This document shows, in pieces, positions 32,872 to 40,580 of a stretch of 43,502 bases of DNA. The translations under genes and the position numbers were made by a program. Every line of letters begins with the position of its first letter. Within the stretch, counting starts at the first letter, position 1. The stretch is from Agathobacter sp. (GTDB lineage Bacteria > Bacillota > Clostridia > Lachnospirales > Lachnospiraceae). The stretch lies in NCBI GenBank assembly GCA_017481285.1, contig JAFUPI010000035.1, positions 1 to 43,502 of the forward strand, in the 5' to 3' direction. The notes under the pieces were generated by a model. That model made no database searches and was not told the DNA's origin. It saw nothing but the letters and a program-made list of their open reading frames with translations.

Positions 32872-34296
32872 TTATAAATTGAAGTATTTGTCAAACTCCG
32901 CTGGATGAGGAATCTTCGCCATCTCTGCACATTCTTTACGTTTCATCGCGATAAAGTTCTTGATGAGCTGTTCTGGGAATACGCCGCCGGCGGTTAAGTA
33001 ATCGTGGTCTGCTTCCAATGCATCCAATGCATCATCCAAACGAGTAGGAAGAGAAGAAAGCTTTGCTTTTTCTTCTTCTGGTAAATGGTAGAGGTTCATA
33101 TCGTATGGTCCCCAGCCATTTGCATGTGGGTCAATTTTGTTCTTGATACCATCGAGACCTGCCATAAGAAGTGCTGCGTAGCAAAGGTATGGATTACAGG
33201 TTGCGTCTGGATTACGGATTTCAAAACGACGTAAGCTTGGAGTTTTTGCATAAGCAGGAATACGGATAACTGCACTACGGTTTGAGGTAGCATATCCTAC
33301 GGTAACTGGTGCTTCGAAACCAGGTACAAGTCTCTTGAAGGAGTTGGTACTTGGGTTTGTGATAGCACAGAGTGAGGCGATATGTTTCAAAAGTCCGCCC
33401 ATGAAATAATGTGCTGTTTCACTTAAGTGTGAGTAGCCATTGTCATCAGAGAAAACTGGTTCGCCGTCTTTTAATAAAAGCATATGTACGTGCATACCAT
33501 TTCCCGCTTCGCCATAAACAGGTTTTGGCATAAAGGTTGCCACCTGTCCGTACTGCGCTGCAGTATTGTGAACGACATATTTAATCATCATAGAAGCATC
33601 TGCCATTTTTGACATCTGGCCAAGCATTGGTTCGATTTCGAACTGTCCAGCAGCACCTACTTCTGGATGATGGTATTTAATCGCAATGCCCATCTTTTCT
33701 AATTCTAAGCACATTTCAGAACGAGCTTCGTAAGTGCGGTCAAAAGGTTTTGCGATGTGGTAGTTTTTCTGATGAGGAACTACGCAGCCTAAGCCTTCGG
33801 TATCACTGTTCCAATATGCCTGTTCCGTATCAATTTCCACACCGATAGAGTCCGGACGTACTGCCCAGCCTACCTGGTCGAACATGTGGAACTCGAACTC
33901 TGGCAAAATCAACATCGTGTCTGCGATACCAGTCTCTTTCATATACTGTTCCGCTGCCTGAACAATGTTTCTTGGATACTGATCCAATGGACGATTGTTT
34001 GGATAATCGATAACCATGGCATTTCCTGTAATTGAAAGTGTAGGGATATCACAGTATGGGTCGATGATTGCGGTGTCCAAATCTGGGATAAATACCATGT
34101 CACTCTTTTCTACCACTGCGTAGCCGTAGTTGGAAGCATCGAAACCGATGCCATTTTTCATGGTGTCTTCGTTAAACTGAGAAGCTGGAATCGTTACATG
34201 GCGGAACTGACCGTTGATGTCAACGATTTTGAAGTCTACCATCTGGATTCCTTCATCCTGGATGAATTTCATAATGTCTTTTGCTGTCTTAGCCAT
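32872..34296 (-). CDS. glnA: Type I glutamine synthetase
   Basis: A 474-residue enzyme making glutamine from glutamate, ammonia and ATP. Landmarks are the N-terminal beta-grasp (VDFKIVDINGQFRHVTIPA), metal-site LPEFEFHMF, GAAGQFEIE, NGMHVH, the Asn/Arg loop PSTNSFKRLVPGFEAP and NRSAVIRIP. The length is that of a dodecameric GS-I. The AAGGAG site lies 10 bases before the ATG. No GlnR-type dyad was recognised upstream. Confidence 0.96.
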   Translation of the reverse strand: MAKTAKDIMKFIQDEGIQMVDFKIVDINGQFRHVTIPASQFNEDTMKNGIGFDASNYGYAVVEKSDMVFIPDLDTAIIDPYCDIPTLSITGNAMVIDYPNNRPLDQYPRNIVQAAEQYMKETGIADTMLILPEFEFHMFDQVGWAVRPDSIGVEIDTEQAYWNSDTEGLGCVVPHQKNYHIAKPFDRTYEARSEMCLELEKMGIAIKYHHPEVGAAGQFEIEPMLGQMSKMADASMMIKYVVHNTAAQYGQVATFMPKPVYGEAGNGMHVHMLLLKDGEPVFSDDNGYSHLSETAHYFMGGLLKHIASLCAITNPSTNSFKRLVPGFEAPVTVGYATSNRSAVIRIPAYAKTPSLRRFEIRNPDATCNPYLCYAALLMAGLDGIKNKIDPHANGWGPYDMNLYHLPEEEKAKLSSLPTRLDDALDALEADHDYLTAGGVFPEQLIKNFIAMKRKECAEMAKIPHPAEFDKYFNL

Positions 34297-34350
34297 TCGT
34301 ATATTCTCCTTTTCTTAAATTATAAATTTTCCGAGGTTCATAATAAAAAT

Positions 34351-34359
34351 ATTATATCA
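34351..34359 (-). promoter_or_regulatory. Extended -10 promoter of glnA
   Basis: On the minus strand TGATATAAT, an extended consensus -10, lies about 55 bases before the glnA start. Confidence 0.5.
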
Positions 34360-34431
34360 TATGCAAGTATACTTTTTCCACTAATTGCAAATACTTCCAT
34401 TGTAAAAATTATTCAGTAGGAGGTATCCCTT

Positions 34432-34617
34432 ATGGCACAGTTATCAGAAAAAGAGTTTGCTTCGATTCAGGAGCTTCTCTCAGACGAAGACCTTTTAGTA
34501 AAAAAATTTAAAATGCTTGCAGAGCATGCGACAGATGAAAAAGTGAAATCCAAAATGCTGGAGATTTCCGATAAACATCAGGCACATTTAAATGAACTTT
34601 ACGCAAAACTATCATAG
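34432..34617 (+). CDS. Small helical protein, spore-coat-like partner
   Basis: A 61-residue acidic helical protein with AGGAGG upstream. It looks like a two-helix, ferritin-like fragment (EDLLVKKFKMLAEHATDEKVKSKM... HQAHLNELYAKLS). It directly precedes a CotF-like gene, and its spacing of 12 bases implies co-expression, probably in the sporulating mother cell. Similar small CotF partners occur in Clostridia. No enzymatic motif. Confidence 0.75.
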   Translation: MAQLSEKEFASIQELLSDEDLLVKKFKMLAEHATDEKVKSKMLEISDKHQAHLNELYAKLS

Positions 34618-34629
34618 GAGGTCAGAGGT

Positions 34630-34890
34630 ATGCCAGTATATACAGAAAAAGAAATTTTAGGTGATGCATTATCATCACAGAAAGCCACTACAGAGCTTTT
34701 TAATAAGGCATCAAACGAATGTGTACACGAAGATGTGAGAGAAACCCTTCTCGATATTTTAGAAGAGGAACACGAAATCCAGCAGGATGTGTTCTGTATG
34801 ATGCATGAAAAAGGTATGTATCCAACACCAGAAGCAGATGAGAAAAAAGTACAGCAATTGAAACAGCAGTATTCGCAGTGCGTAAAATAG
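34630..34890 (+). CDS. CotF-family spore coat protein
   Basis: An 86-residue protein of the clostridial CotF type: EKEILGDALSSQKATTELFNKASNEC followed by LLDILEEEHEIQQDVFCMMHEKGMY, the pattern of ferritin-like spore coat proteins. RBS AGGAGG 8 bases upstream. It ends at a strong hairpin. Together with spoIIID it supports sporulation in the host. Confidence 0.82.
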   Translation: MPVYTEKEILGDALSSQKATTELFNKASNECVHEDVRETLLDILEEEHEIQQDVFCMMHEKGMYPTPEADEKKVQQLKQQYSQCVK

Positions 34891-34925
34891 CGGGTTAGCT
34901 CTATAAGAGCTTTCCCGCTATTTCA
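34885..34925 (+). terminator. Terminator after the spore coat pair
   Basis: AAATAGCGGG (34885-34894) pairs with CCCGCTATTT (34914-34923), with an inner AGCTC/GAGCT stem. Confidence 0.88.
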
Positions 34926-34966
34926 CGTATTGGCAAATACTTTTTCTATTCTTGTACTTTAATATG

Positions 34967-34975
34967 TGGTATACT
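34967..34975 (+). promoter_or_regulatory. Extended -10 promoter of the second GPH gene
   Basis: TGGTATACT is an extended -10 about 27 bases before the ATG at 35002; a weak TATTCT serves as the -35. Confidence 0.45.
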
Positions 34976-35001
34976 TGGTTTAAGAATGGAAGGATATACG
35001 G

Positions 35002-36439
35002 ATGGCGAAGAGCCATAGAAATAATTTAAGGGGAGCGAAAATACAAGAGCGAGAAAAAGGGATTTGTAACAAGCAAAAAAGAGCGTTTTGCATACTGCCT
35101 GTTCTTCTTAGGACAGAATATTCTCTGGGGATATGCAGGATATGTAGAAACATTTTTGACAGACATTGGGATTGCAGCAGGAACAGCGGCAGTGATTCTG
35201 TTGGTGCCAAAGCTTTGGGATGCCATCAACGATATGCTTTTTGGATATCTCATCGATAGAACGAAATTTAAAAATGGGCAGAAGTTTATCCCATGGGTGA
35301 AAATTGGTGTGACAGCCATCGGACTTACGACTATCGCACTTTTTGCCATTCCAGAGTCGATGAACGAGACCATCAAAATCGTTTGGTTTTTGATTGCATA
35401 CATATTATTTGATATCAGTTATACTATTTTGGATGCACCAGCATATGCAGTAACCACAGTTATGACTTCCGATGTACAGGAACGTACCTCCATCATCGCA
35501 GGCGGAAAACTCTGGGCTATGGTAGGTGGTGTTGTAGCGACACTTTTGGTGCCATTGCTTCGTCCTAGACTTGGCTGGGCTTTGGGCTGCATCGTATTCG
35601 TAGTGGTATCTGTCATCATGATGATTCCTATGATGTTTTCCGTAAAAGAACGTCACAGCGAAACATCCACGGCAGAAGAAAATCCAGGATTAAAGGAAAT
35701 CCTTCACTACTTAAGACACAATAAATATTTAATCGTGACATTAGTTGCAATGCTCCTTTTAGGTATCGCCAGCTTAGAGCAAAAGATGGCAATCTACATG
35801 GGACGTATCTGTCTCGGTCAGGAAAATACCGCAACACTCGTAGCCGCAGGTGCAGCAGTTTCGGTTATCATTGTATCCGCGGTCGTACCAAAGCTCTCTC
35901 GTAAATGGGACAAATTCTACGTGCTTTGTGCAGGTCTTGCGTTTACCGTGGTAATGAATCTGGTGGCTTATTTCGTGGGCTATGACAGCCTGATTGTTAC
36001 TATCGTAATGACCATGTTCAAGTGTGCAGGTTTAGGATTCTGGTCCGTAGTTATTTACATGCTGATAGCAGATACGGTAGAGTATGGAACCTACAAAACT
36101 GGTACAAGAGCCGCAGGCATTTCTTTTAGCTTACAGACCTTTGTGGCAAAGTTAAAGAACGGTCTTATCGGCACTGTAGTACTTTTCTCTCTTTCTGCCG
36201 TAGGTTTCGTAGAAGGCGAAAATGCAGTGCAGCCAGCAGGTGTAGCAGACGGTGTATGGGCACTGTTCTGTCTGCTTCCAGCAGCAGGCTTTGCCATCGC
36301 ATTGGTAGTTTTATTAGTATTTTATAAGCTTCGTTCGGATGAAGTGCAGGTAATGTCTTTGTACAACAACGGGGAGATTTCACGCGAAGAAGCAGAAGGA
36401 AAATTAGCAGAAAAATATGGTCGTGCAGGAGAAAAATAA
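35002..36439 (+). CDS. GPH-family symporter with apparent N-terminal frameshift
   Basis: A GPH-type sugar:cation symporter of about 427-470 residues with 12 membrane segments. Conserved GPH sequence begins at GFVTSKKERFAYCLFFLGQN (about 35060), but its frame has no ATG, GTG or TTG until TTG 35156, inside segment 1. The ATG at 35002, with GGAAGG before it, is in another frame; losing one A of the AAAAA run at 35054-35058 would join the two into a normal N-terminus. So this is a sequencing error, a real mutation, or use of a rare start. The frame from 35156 to 36439 is intact (PKLWDAINDMLFGYLID, LIADTVEYGTYKTGTRAAGI). One-base overlap with the next gene. Confidence 0.8.
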
Positions 36440-37845
36440 TGACTTCCGAAGTAAAAGTATACTCTCGTGAAAATGATGAAATTCAAAGAGTGCAGGTAGT
36501 CCATTTGGACGATTGGTCGCAGCTGGATTTTCTGTGGCTGAAACAGGAAACTATGGAGCAGCAGATTGCGGCATTGGGATGTTTTCGAGATATCTATGCC
36601 AATTATCTCGTGCCAGCATTTCCATGGATCTTTCCACAGATGGTGATGTTTGCTTTGCCAGAGGATGACGAGATGTATGATGTGCTAGTGGACTGTGCCA
36701 GAGCAGGCATGCAGGTCGGCGAGCACGTATATTATAAGAGCAAAGAATATGGAAATGTCACTGACCCGCTTACCATTGCCACCATCCTTTTGCAGGATGG
36801 TGTAAAGCTTAAAAATGGGAAACCTGTTTTCGCAAATAAAGAGGCAGAACGCCTTTATCACGAGCTGGAAAAACGTGGCTGTGTGCACATTGTATGTGGC
36901 AAGTTTCCTTCCACCAAAATCATTCCAGTGGGATCATTCGCAGGATATATGTCCCAGGTGGAACAGACAGCCAAGCTGAAGGCAAACGCACACTTCTTCA
37001 TCATGGACCCATTCGACTGTGCCACCGTTTATGATCAGGTAGGTACACCATTTGGACTTTGTATCAAAGACGGAGTGGTAGAAAATCCACCACTCTGTGG
37101 AAGAGAAGCATTGCTGGTAGAAAAGGATGGCGTCACATATATTTCGAAAATTGATGTCCGGGACTTGCTTATCAAGGTGAATGAAAAGACTTATATTCCG
37201 GGAAAAAATGCGACTATTTACACCCGACCAGAACGTGCCAAAACTCCGGATGTAAAAGGGACGCATCTCGTTATCATAGGCCGCCGCGTGGTTGCCGTAA
37301 AGCATGGAGGAAAGGTAGAAATCCCAGCTTCCGGATTCGTCTTGACCGTAAGCAAAGGATGCAAGGTAGTACCCGGTGACGAAGTGACCTATCACGGTCT
37401 CAAGGATGTACAATTCGGTATCCAGGTAGGAAACAGCATCATTCGAAAAGGCGTGAAAACCGAGCAGTTTATCTCGAAGTTTTACAATATTTATCATTTA
37501 GAGAGAGTGCCATACCCACCATGCCTGTTTCCAATGGATTTCGAAAAAGCCCGTGCTGCCCGTATGGCTATCGGTGCAGATAAAGATGGTAAACCAGTGC
37601 TTTTCTGGGCAGAAGGCAAAGGAAAGTTAGGCTATGTTGCGGGTGAAGATAGCACGGGGGCCAGCCTTACGGAAATGGCGGAAATTGCAGAGGATTTGGC
37701 TCTTCGCAATGCAGTGAATCTGGACGGAGGCGGCTCCGCACAGATGCTGGTGGACGGAGTACGAGCATTGCACATATCGGACCGAAACAAAGAGGATAAT
37801 AGTGATGCGGAGCGACTGGTGCCGCTGGGGTTGATTGTCAGATAA
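36439..37845 (+). CDS. Phosphodiester glycosidase (NAGPA-domain) family protein
   Basis: A 468-residue cytosolic protein. The C-terminal two thirds (about 175-468) is a NAGPA domain (PF09992): ANAHFFIMDP, TPFGLCIKDGVV and the signature NLDGGGSAQM (about 425-434). NAGPA enzymes split the phosphodiester-linked GlcNAc or related sugar cap. The first 170 residues are an extra, unassigned domain. The start overlaps the GPH stop by one base (TAATG), so symporter and hydrolase are likely coupled: uptake, then cleavage, of a sugar phosphodiester (inference). Confidence 0.85.
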   Translation: MTSEVKVYSRENDEIQRVQVVHLDDWSQLDFLWLKQETMEQQIAALGCFRDIYANYLVPAFPWIFPQMVMFALPEDDEMYDVLVDCARAGMQVGEHVYYKSKEYGNVTDPLTIATILLQDGVKLKNGKPVFANKEAERLYHELEKRGCVHIVCGKFPSTKIIPVGSFAGYMSQVEQTAKLKANAHFFIMDPFDCATVYDQVGTPFGLCIKDGVVENPPLCGREALLVEKDGVTYISKIDVRDLLIKVNEKTYIPGKNATIYTRPERAKTPDVKGTHLVIIGRRVVAVKHGGKVEIPASGFVLTVSKGCKVVPGDEVTYHGLKDVQFGIQVGNSIIRKGVKTEQFISKFYNIYHLERVPYPPCLFPMDFEKARAARMAIGADKDGKPVLFWAEGKGKLGYVAGEDSTGASLTEMAEIAEDLALRNAVNLDGGGSAQMLVDGVRALHISDRNKEDNSDAERLVPLGLIVR

Positions 37846-37856
37846 GGAGGAAAGAG

Positions 37857-38210
37857 ATGTTAGTTTTAGTATACAGAAAATGTAGCACTTGCCTCAAGGC
37901 CCTCAAGTGGCTCGAGGACAACAATATCGCGTTCGAGGAACGTCCGATCAAAGAACAAAACCCAACCTACGAAGAGCTAAAAGCATGGTATCAAATGAGT
38001 GGTTTGCCACTGAAAAAATTCTTCAATACAAGTGGCTTAATCTACAAGGATTTGGGACTGAAAGACAAGATGCCTACTATGTCGGAAGAGGAGCAATTAC
38101 AGCTTCTCGCAACAGATGGAATGCTGGTGAAAAGACCATTGGTAGTAGGCGAGGATTACGTGCTCACTGGATTTAAAGAAAAAGAGTGGGAAGAAAGGAT
38201 GAAAGCATAA
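37857..38210 (+). CDS. ArsC/Spx-family thioredoxin-fold protein
   Basis: A 117-residue protein with thioredoxin fold. The N-terminal C9-S-T-C12 is the Spx/ArsC-type redox pair, followed by ERPIKEQNPTYEEL and the cis-Pro element MLVKRPLVV. ArsC reduces arsenate with glutaredoxin; Spx-like members control RNA polymerase under thiol stress. No ars genes are present, so an Spx-like or unknown role is more likely than arsenate detoxification. RBS AGGAGG. It abuts the next small gene. Confidence 0.85.
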   Translation: MLVLVYRKCSTCLKALKWLEDNNIAFEERPIKEQNPTYEELKAWYQMSGLPLKKFFNTSGLIYKDLGLKDKMPTMSEEEQLQLLATDGMLVKRPLVVGEDYVLTGFKEKEWEERMKA

Positions 38211-38393
38211 ATGAAATCATACCTGATTAAAGATACGACTAAAGAAGAACGCATAGAACTGATTCGCCAGTGGATTCCTTCGGATGAAGCAATGGAAGAC
38301 TGCGACATCGATTTGTGGGATATGTATCGTGACTATATCAATGGTACACGAGAAATCGCAGAGATAAATGCTGCATTTGTGGAAGAGGAATAA
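38211..38393 (+). CDS. Small acidic conserved-type protein
   Basis: A 60-residue acidic protein (MKSYLIKDTTKEERIELIRQ... DCDIDLWDMYRDYINGTREI) whose ATG directly follows the ArsC/Spx stop. No function known to me; the compact Trp/Tyr-rich core suggests a real folded domain. It is followed by a terminator, so the GPH-NAGPA-ArsC operon probably ends here. Confidence 0.7.
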   Translation: MKSYLIKDTTKEERIELIRQWIPSDEAMEDCDIDLWDMYRDYINGTREIAEINAAFVEEE

Positions 38394-38422
38394 ACACGAG
38401 ATTTTGTTGTATTAAGTAATAG

Positions 38423-38455
38423 ACACCTAAAGAGATATCTTTAGGTGTTTTTTAT
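38423..38455 (+). terminator. Terminator closing the GPH-NAGPA operon
   Basis: ACACCTAAAG (38423-38432) pairs with CTTTAGGTGT (38439-38448), followed by TTTTT. Confidence 0.92.
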
Positions 38456-38472
38456 ATTTGAAAAAAAGATAG

Positions 38473-38498
38473 CAAGAAAAAACAAGAATTTACAAGAA
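38473..38498 (+). repeat. Three CAAGAA direct repeats at 10-bp period
   Basis: CAAGAA at 38473-38478, 38483-38488 and 38493-38498, separated by AAAA and TTTA. They lie 38 bp or more before a consensus -10 (TATAAT, 38537-38542) of the small regulator gene and probably form an operator or activator site. Confidence 0.6.
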
Positions 38499-38565
38499 TG
38501 GAAGAGTTGTTCATTTTCGGTTTGCTATTTCTACGATATAATGAGCGCAAAAAGGAGGTGCGAGA

Positions 38566-38814
38566 ATGAGTACAGACAGTTTATTGCATCAAAAAATGCA
38601 AGATAAGGGAATAAGTAAAAGATGGTTAAGTGAACTAGTTGGTGCTTCAGAAAGAACAATCAGTAAATACATAAATGGAACAACGGTAAGTGGACCATAT
38701 TTAACAAAAATACTAGAAATACTAGATATTTCAGTAGAAGAGTGGAATCAATGCATAAATGTAATGAATGATACAGATAGGAGAAAATGCGAATGGGAAA
38801 ATATCAAAGAGTGA
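38566..38814 (+). CDS. Small XRE-like HTH regulator
   Basis: An 82-residue protein with a Cro/C1-type helix-turn-helix: MQDKGISKRWLSELVGASERTISKYINGTTVSGPYLTKI, continuing ILDISVEEW. The ATG follows AGGAGG. The 3' end overlaps the next gene by 22 bases in another frame. Likely the transcription regulator of the accessory segment that starts here, perhaps binding the CAAGAA repeats. AT content and codon use differ visibly from the housekeeping genes to the left. Confidence 0.8.
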   Translation: MSTDSLLHQKMQDKGISKRWLSELVGASERTISKYINGTTVSGPYLTKILEILDISVEEWNQCINVMNDTDRRKCEWENIKE

Positions 38815-39425
38815 GAGAAATTATACGTGAAGTTATGAAAGATGGTAAAGTACATACACCAGAAGAGTTAGAAAGAGCTTGTGAAATAGAAGGGGTATAT
38901 TTACACAAAGACCGAGGTCCAATTTATAACATAGTACACCAATTGAAACAAAAGGGTGAGATAGCTTCAGATGGTGAGAATGGATATATATCTATTAATG
39001 CAGAGCGAATAAATATGGAGCCTAACAATAAATGTTTTATGTTGGAGACTACACAAGTGAATTTATCTGATTTTGAGATAGTAAAACCTTCCATTCGAAG
39101 AAAGACAAAACAAGTAGTTAGTGTTTTTGAAAATGGTGATATAGCCATGAATGAAGCATTAGTAAAATTATTGAATACAGGTGCTGTAGAGATACGAATC
39201 AAAAGAGATTGTGGACAGTTATTGCTTATTCCAAATGGAGAAGAAAGAATTGAAATTGGAAAAAATAGCAGGTTCAAAAATTATGAGATTTATGAGAAAT
39301 TAAAAGGGAGAAAAGTTAAATTCCCAGTGTATTATGTTGGAGAATGGAATGAGGAAAACGAGTTCTGGTTGGGAGACTTGACTACAATAAATCCAAATAG
39401 AACTGTTGGAAGAAAAGGAAAATAA
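38793..39425 (+). CDS. Winged-helix-like protein of unknown function
   Basis: A 210-residue protein; the start at 38793 (MGKYQRVREI) is preferred because AGGAG is 9 bases upstream, whereas ATG 38787 is only 3 bases from it. The first 60 residues resemble a winged helix (REIMKDGKVHTPEELERACEI... IYNIVHQLKQKGEIASDGENGYISI). The rest is a mixed domain with many Lys/Glu and no known motif. Overlap with the XRE-like gene suggests a two-protein regulatory pair. It is followed by a terminator. Confidence 0.7.
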   Translation: MGKYQRVREIIREVMKDGKVHTPEELERACEIEGVYLHKDRGPIYNIVHQLKQKGEIASDGENGYISINAERINMEPNNKCFMLETTQVNLSDFEIVKPSIRRKTKQVVSVFENGDIAMNEALVKLLNTGAVEIRIKRDCGQLLLIPNGEERIEIGKNSRFKNYEIYEKLKGRKVKFPVYYVGEWNEENEFWLGDLTTINPNRTVGRKGK

Positions 39426-39436
39426 GAGTAGGAATT

Positions 39437-39475
39437 TTAAACCGTTTATCTTATGCTAGATAAGCGGTTTTTTAT
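39437..39475 (+). terminator. Terminator after the regulator pair
   Basis: AAACCGTTTATCT pairs with AGATAAGCGGTTT (39439-39451 with 39458-39470, one G-U), followed by TTTTTATTTTT. Confidence 0.9.
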
Positions 39476-39616
39476 TTTTAGGTACTACCATATATGGAAG
39501 TAGTTTCCTTCTAAAATATGCTATAGTAGTTTTGAAAGGATTTTAGACAGGTTTTAACTATATAAAAAAGGGTGTACGTTATAATAAAACTCACTATTAT
39601 GTTAGGGGGGATAATA

Positions 39617-40339
39617 ATGACAGATGAATTAATGGTGGCACTAATAAGTGCAATTACCGGATCCTTTTCGGGTGGAATAGTAAATTTTATATTAGAAAAA
39701 AGAAAGGAACATCGAGAAGATAAAAAAGAGAAAGAGAAACTGAAAAAAGAAATATATGAAACACGTCCAGAGCTGGACATCGTTGAATATAAGGATTATA
39801 TATCTAGACCAGGATACGGGATAAAACAAAAATGTGATATAAACATATTCCTTGCCAAAATTAAGGATGTTTCAATTCAAGGGGATGGGGTAGAAGCACA
39901 GTTTCATGAAGAACATTTTAGGCAGGAGGAATGGTGTTGTGTGATTTATACATTTAAAAATAATGGAAAAACAGATATCCAGTGTATAAATCCAATTTGT
40001 AATAATAAGAAAACTACAGTTCTATATGATGTTAAAAAAACTAAAATGGGATTAGAGTATGGATTATTAAATTATTCAGAATGGTTTGATAAGAAAGTTC
40101 GTATTGGAGAATCATTTACAATGAAAGTGTGTTATCACAAGGATTGCATTATTGCAGGTATGGTTTCAGCACTTATGGATATGGGATTTCAGGATGATAA
40201 CGGAAGATATTGGAGTCAACCTTTATTTGCACCATACGAAAAGATATATAATGCGAGTATGATATCACACGAGGCTTATCGAGATGCACTTTTGCCAAAT
40301 ACAGCGATAAAATGTTTTATGGAACCATGGTTATGGTAA
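39617..40339 (+). CDS. Membrane-anchored accessory protein of unknown function
   Basis: A 240-residue protein; the start at 39617 (MTDELMVALI) is chosen because TAGGGGGGAT precedes it, while an in-frame GTG 45 bases upstream lacks a ribosome site. One N-terminal hydrophobic segment (about 4-25, ALISAITGSFSGGIVNFIL) is followed by a basic coiled coil (KRKEHREDKKEKEKLKKEIYE) and a cytosolic domain rich in Cys and aromatic residues (VIYTFKNNGKTDIQCINPIC). The topology resembles small membrane sensors or effectors seen in defence islands, but no family is recognised. Confidence 0.6.
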   Translation: MTDELMVALISAITGSFSGGIVNFILEKRKEHREDKKEKEKLKKEIYETRPELDIVEYKDYISRPGYGIKQKCDINIFLAKIKDVSIQGDGVEAQFHEEHFRQEEWCCVIYTFKNNGKTDIQCINPICNNKKTTVLYDVKKTKMGLEYGLLNYSEWFDKKVRIGESFTMKVCYHKDCIIAGMVSALMDMGFQDDNGRYWSQPLFAPYEKIYNASMISHEAYRDALLPNTAIKCFMEPWLW

Positions 40340-40356
40340 AAAGTTACTGCGCATAA

Positions 40357-40563
40357 GCATTCGTTTATGACTTTAATATATCACGGCAGCAAGTTGCTTT
40401 TCTGGAGAAAGATAGGGAAATCAAGGGTTGTGGGAGTTTAGAAGGGGATTTTTATACCAAATTTATGCCAATTTTTAGTGGATTTGGAGCTGTGACATGG
40501 CTAAAAAGTGAATGTATAAAAATTAACACAAAAGTTATTATGAAGAGAATAACAAGATACTAA
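40357..40563 (+). pseudogene. Possible start-less coding remnant
   Basis: A 68-codon open frame with protein-like composition (QQVAFLEKDREIKGCGSLEGD) but no early start codon. It fills the 240-base gap between two accessory genes and could be a decayed gene end. Weakly supported. Confidence 0.2.
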
Positions 40564-40580
40564 CAGAGAGGATTAATGCG

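Noticed and set aside
37857-38210. Arsenate reductase as part of an ars operon
   Set aside because: The family fits, but no arsenite efflux or ArsR gene is nearby, so an arsenic role is not claimed.
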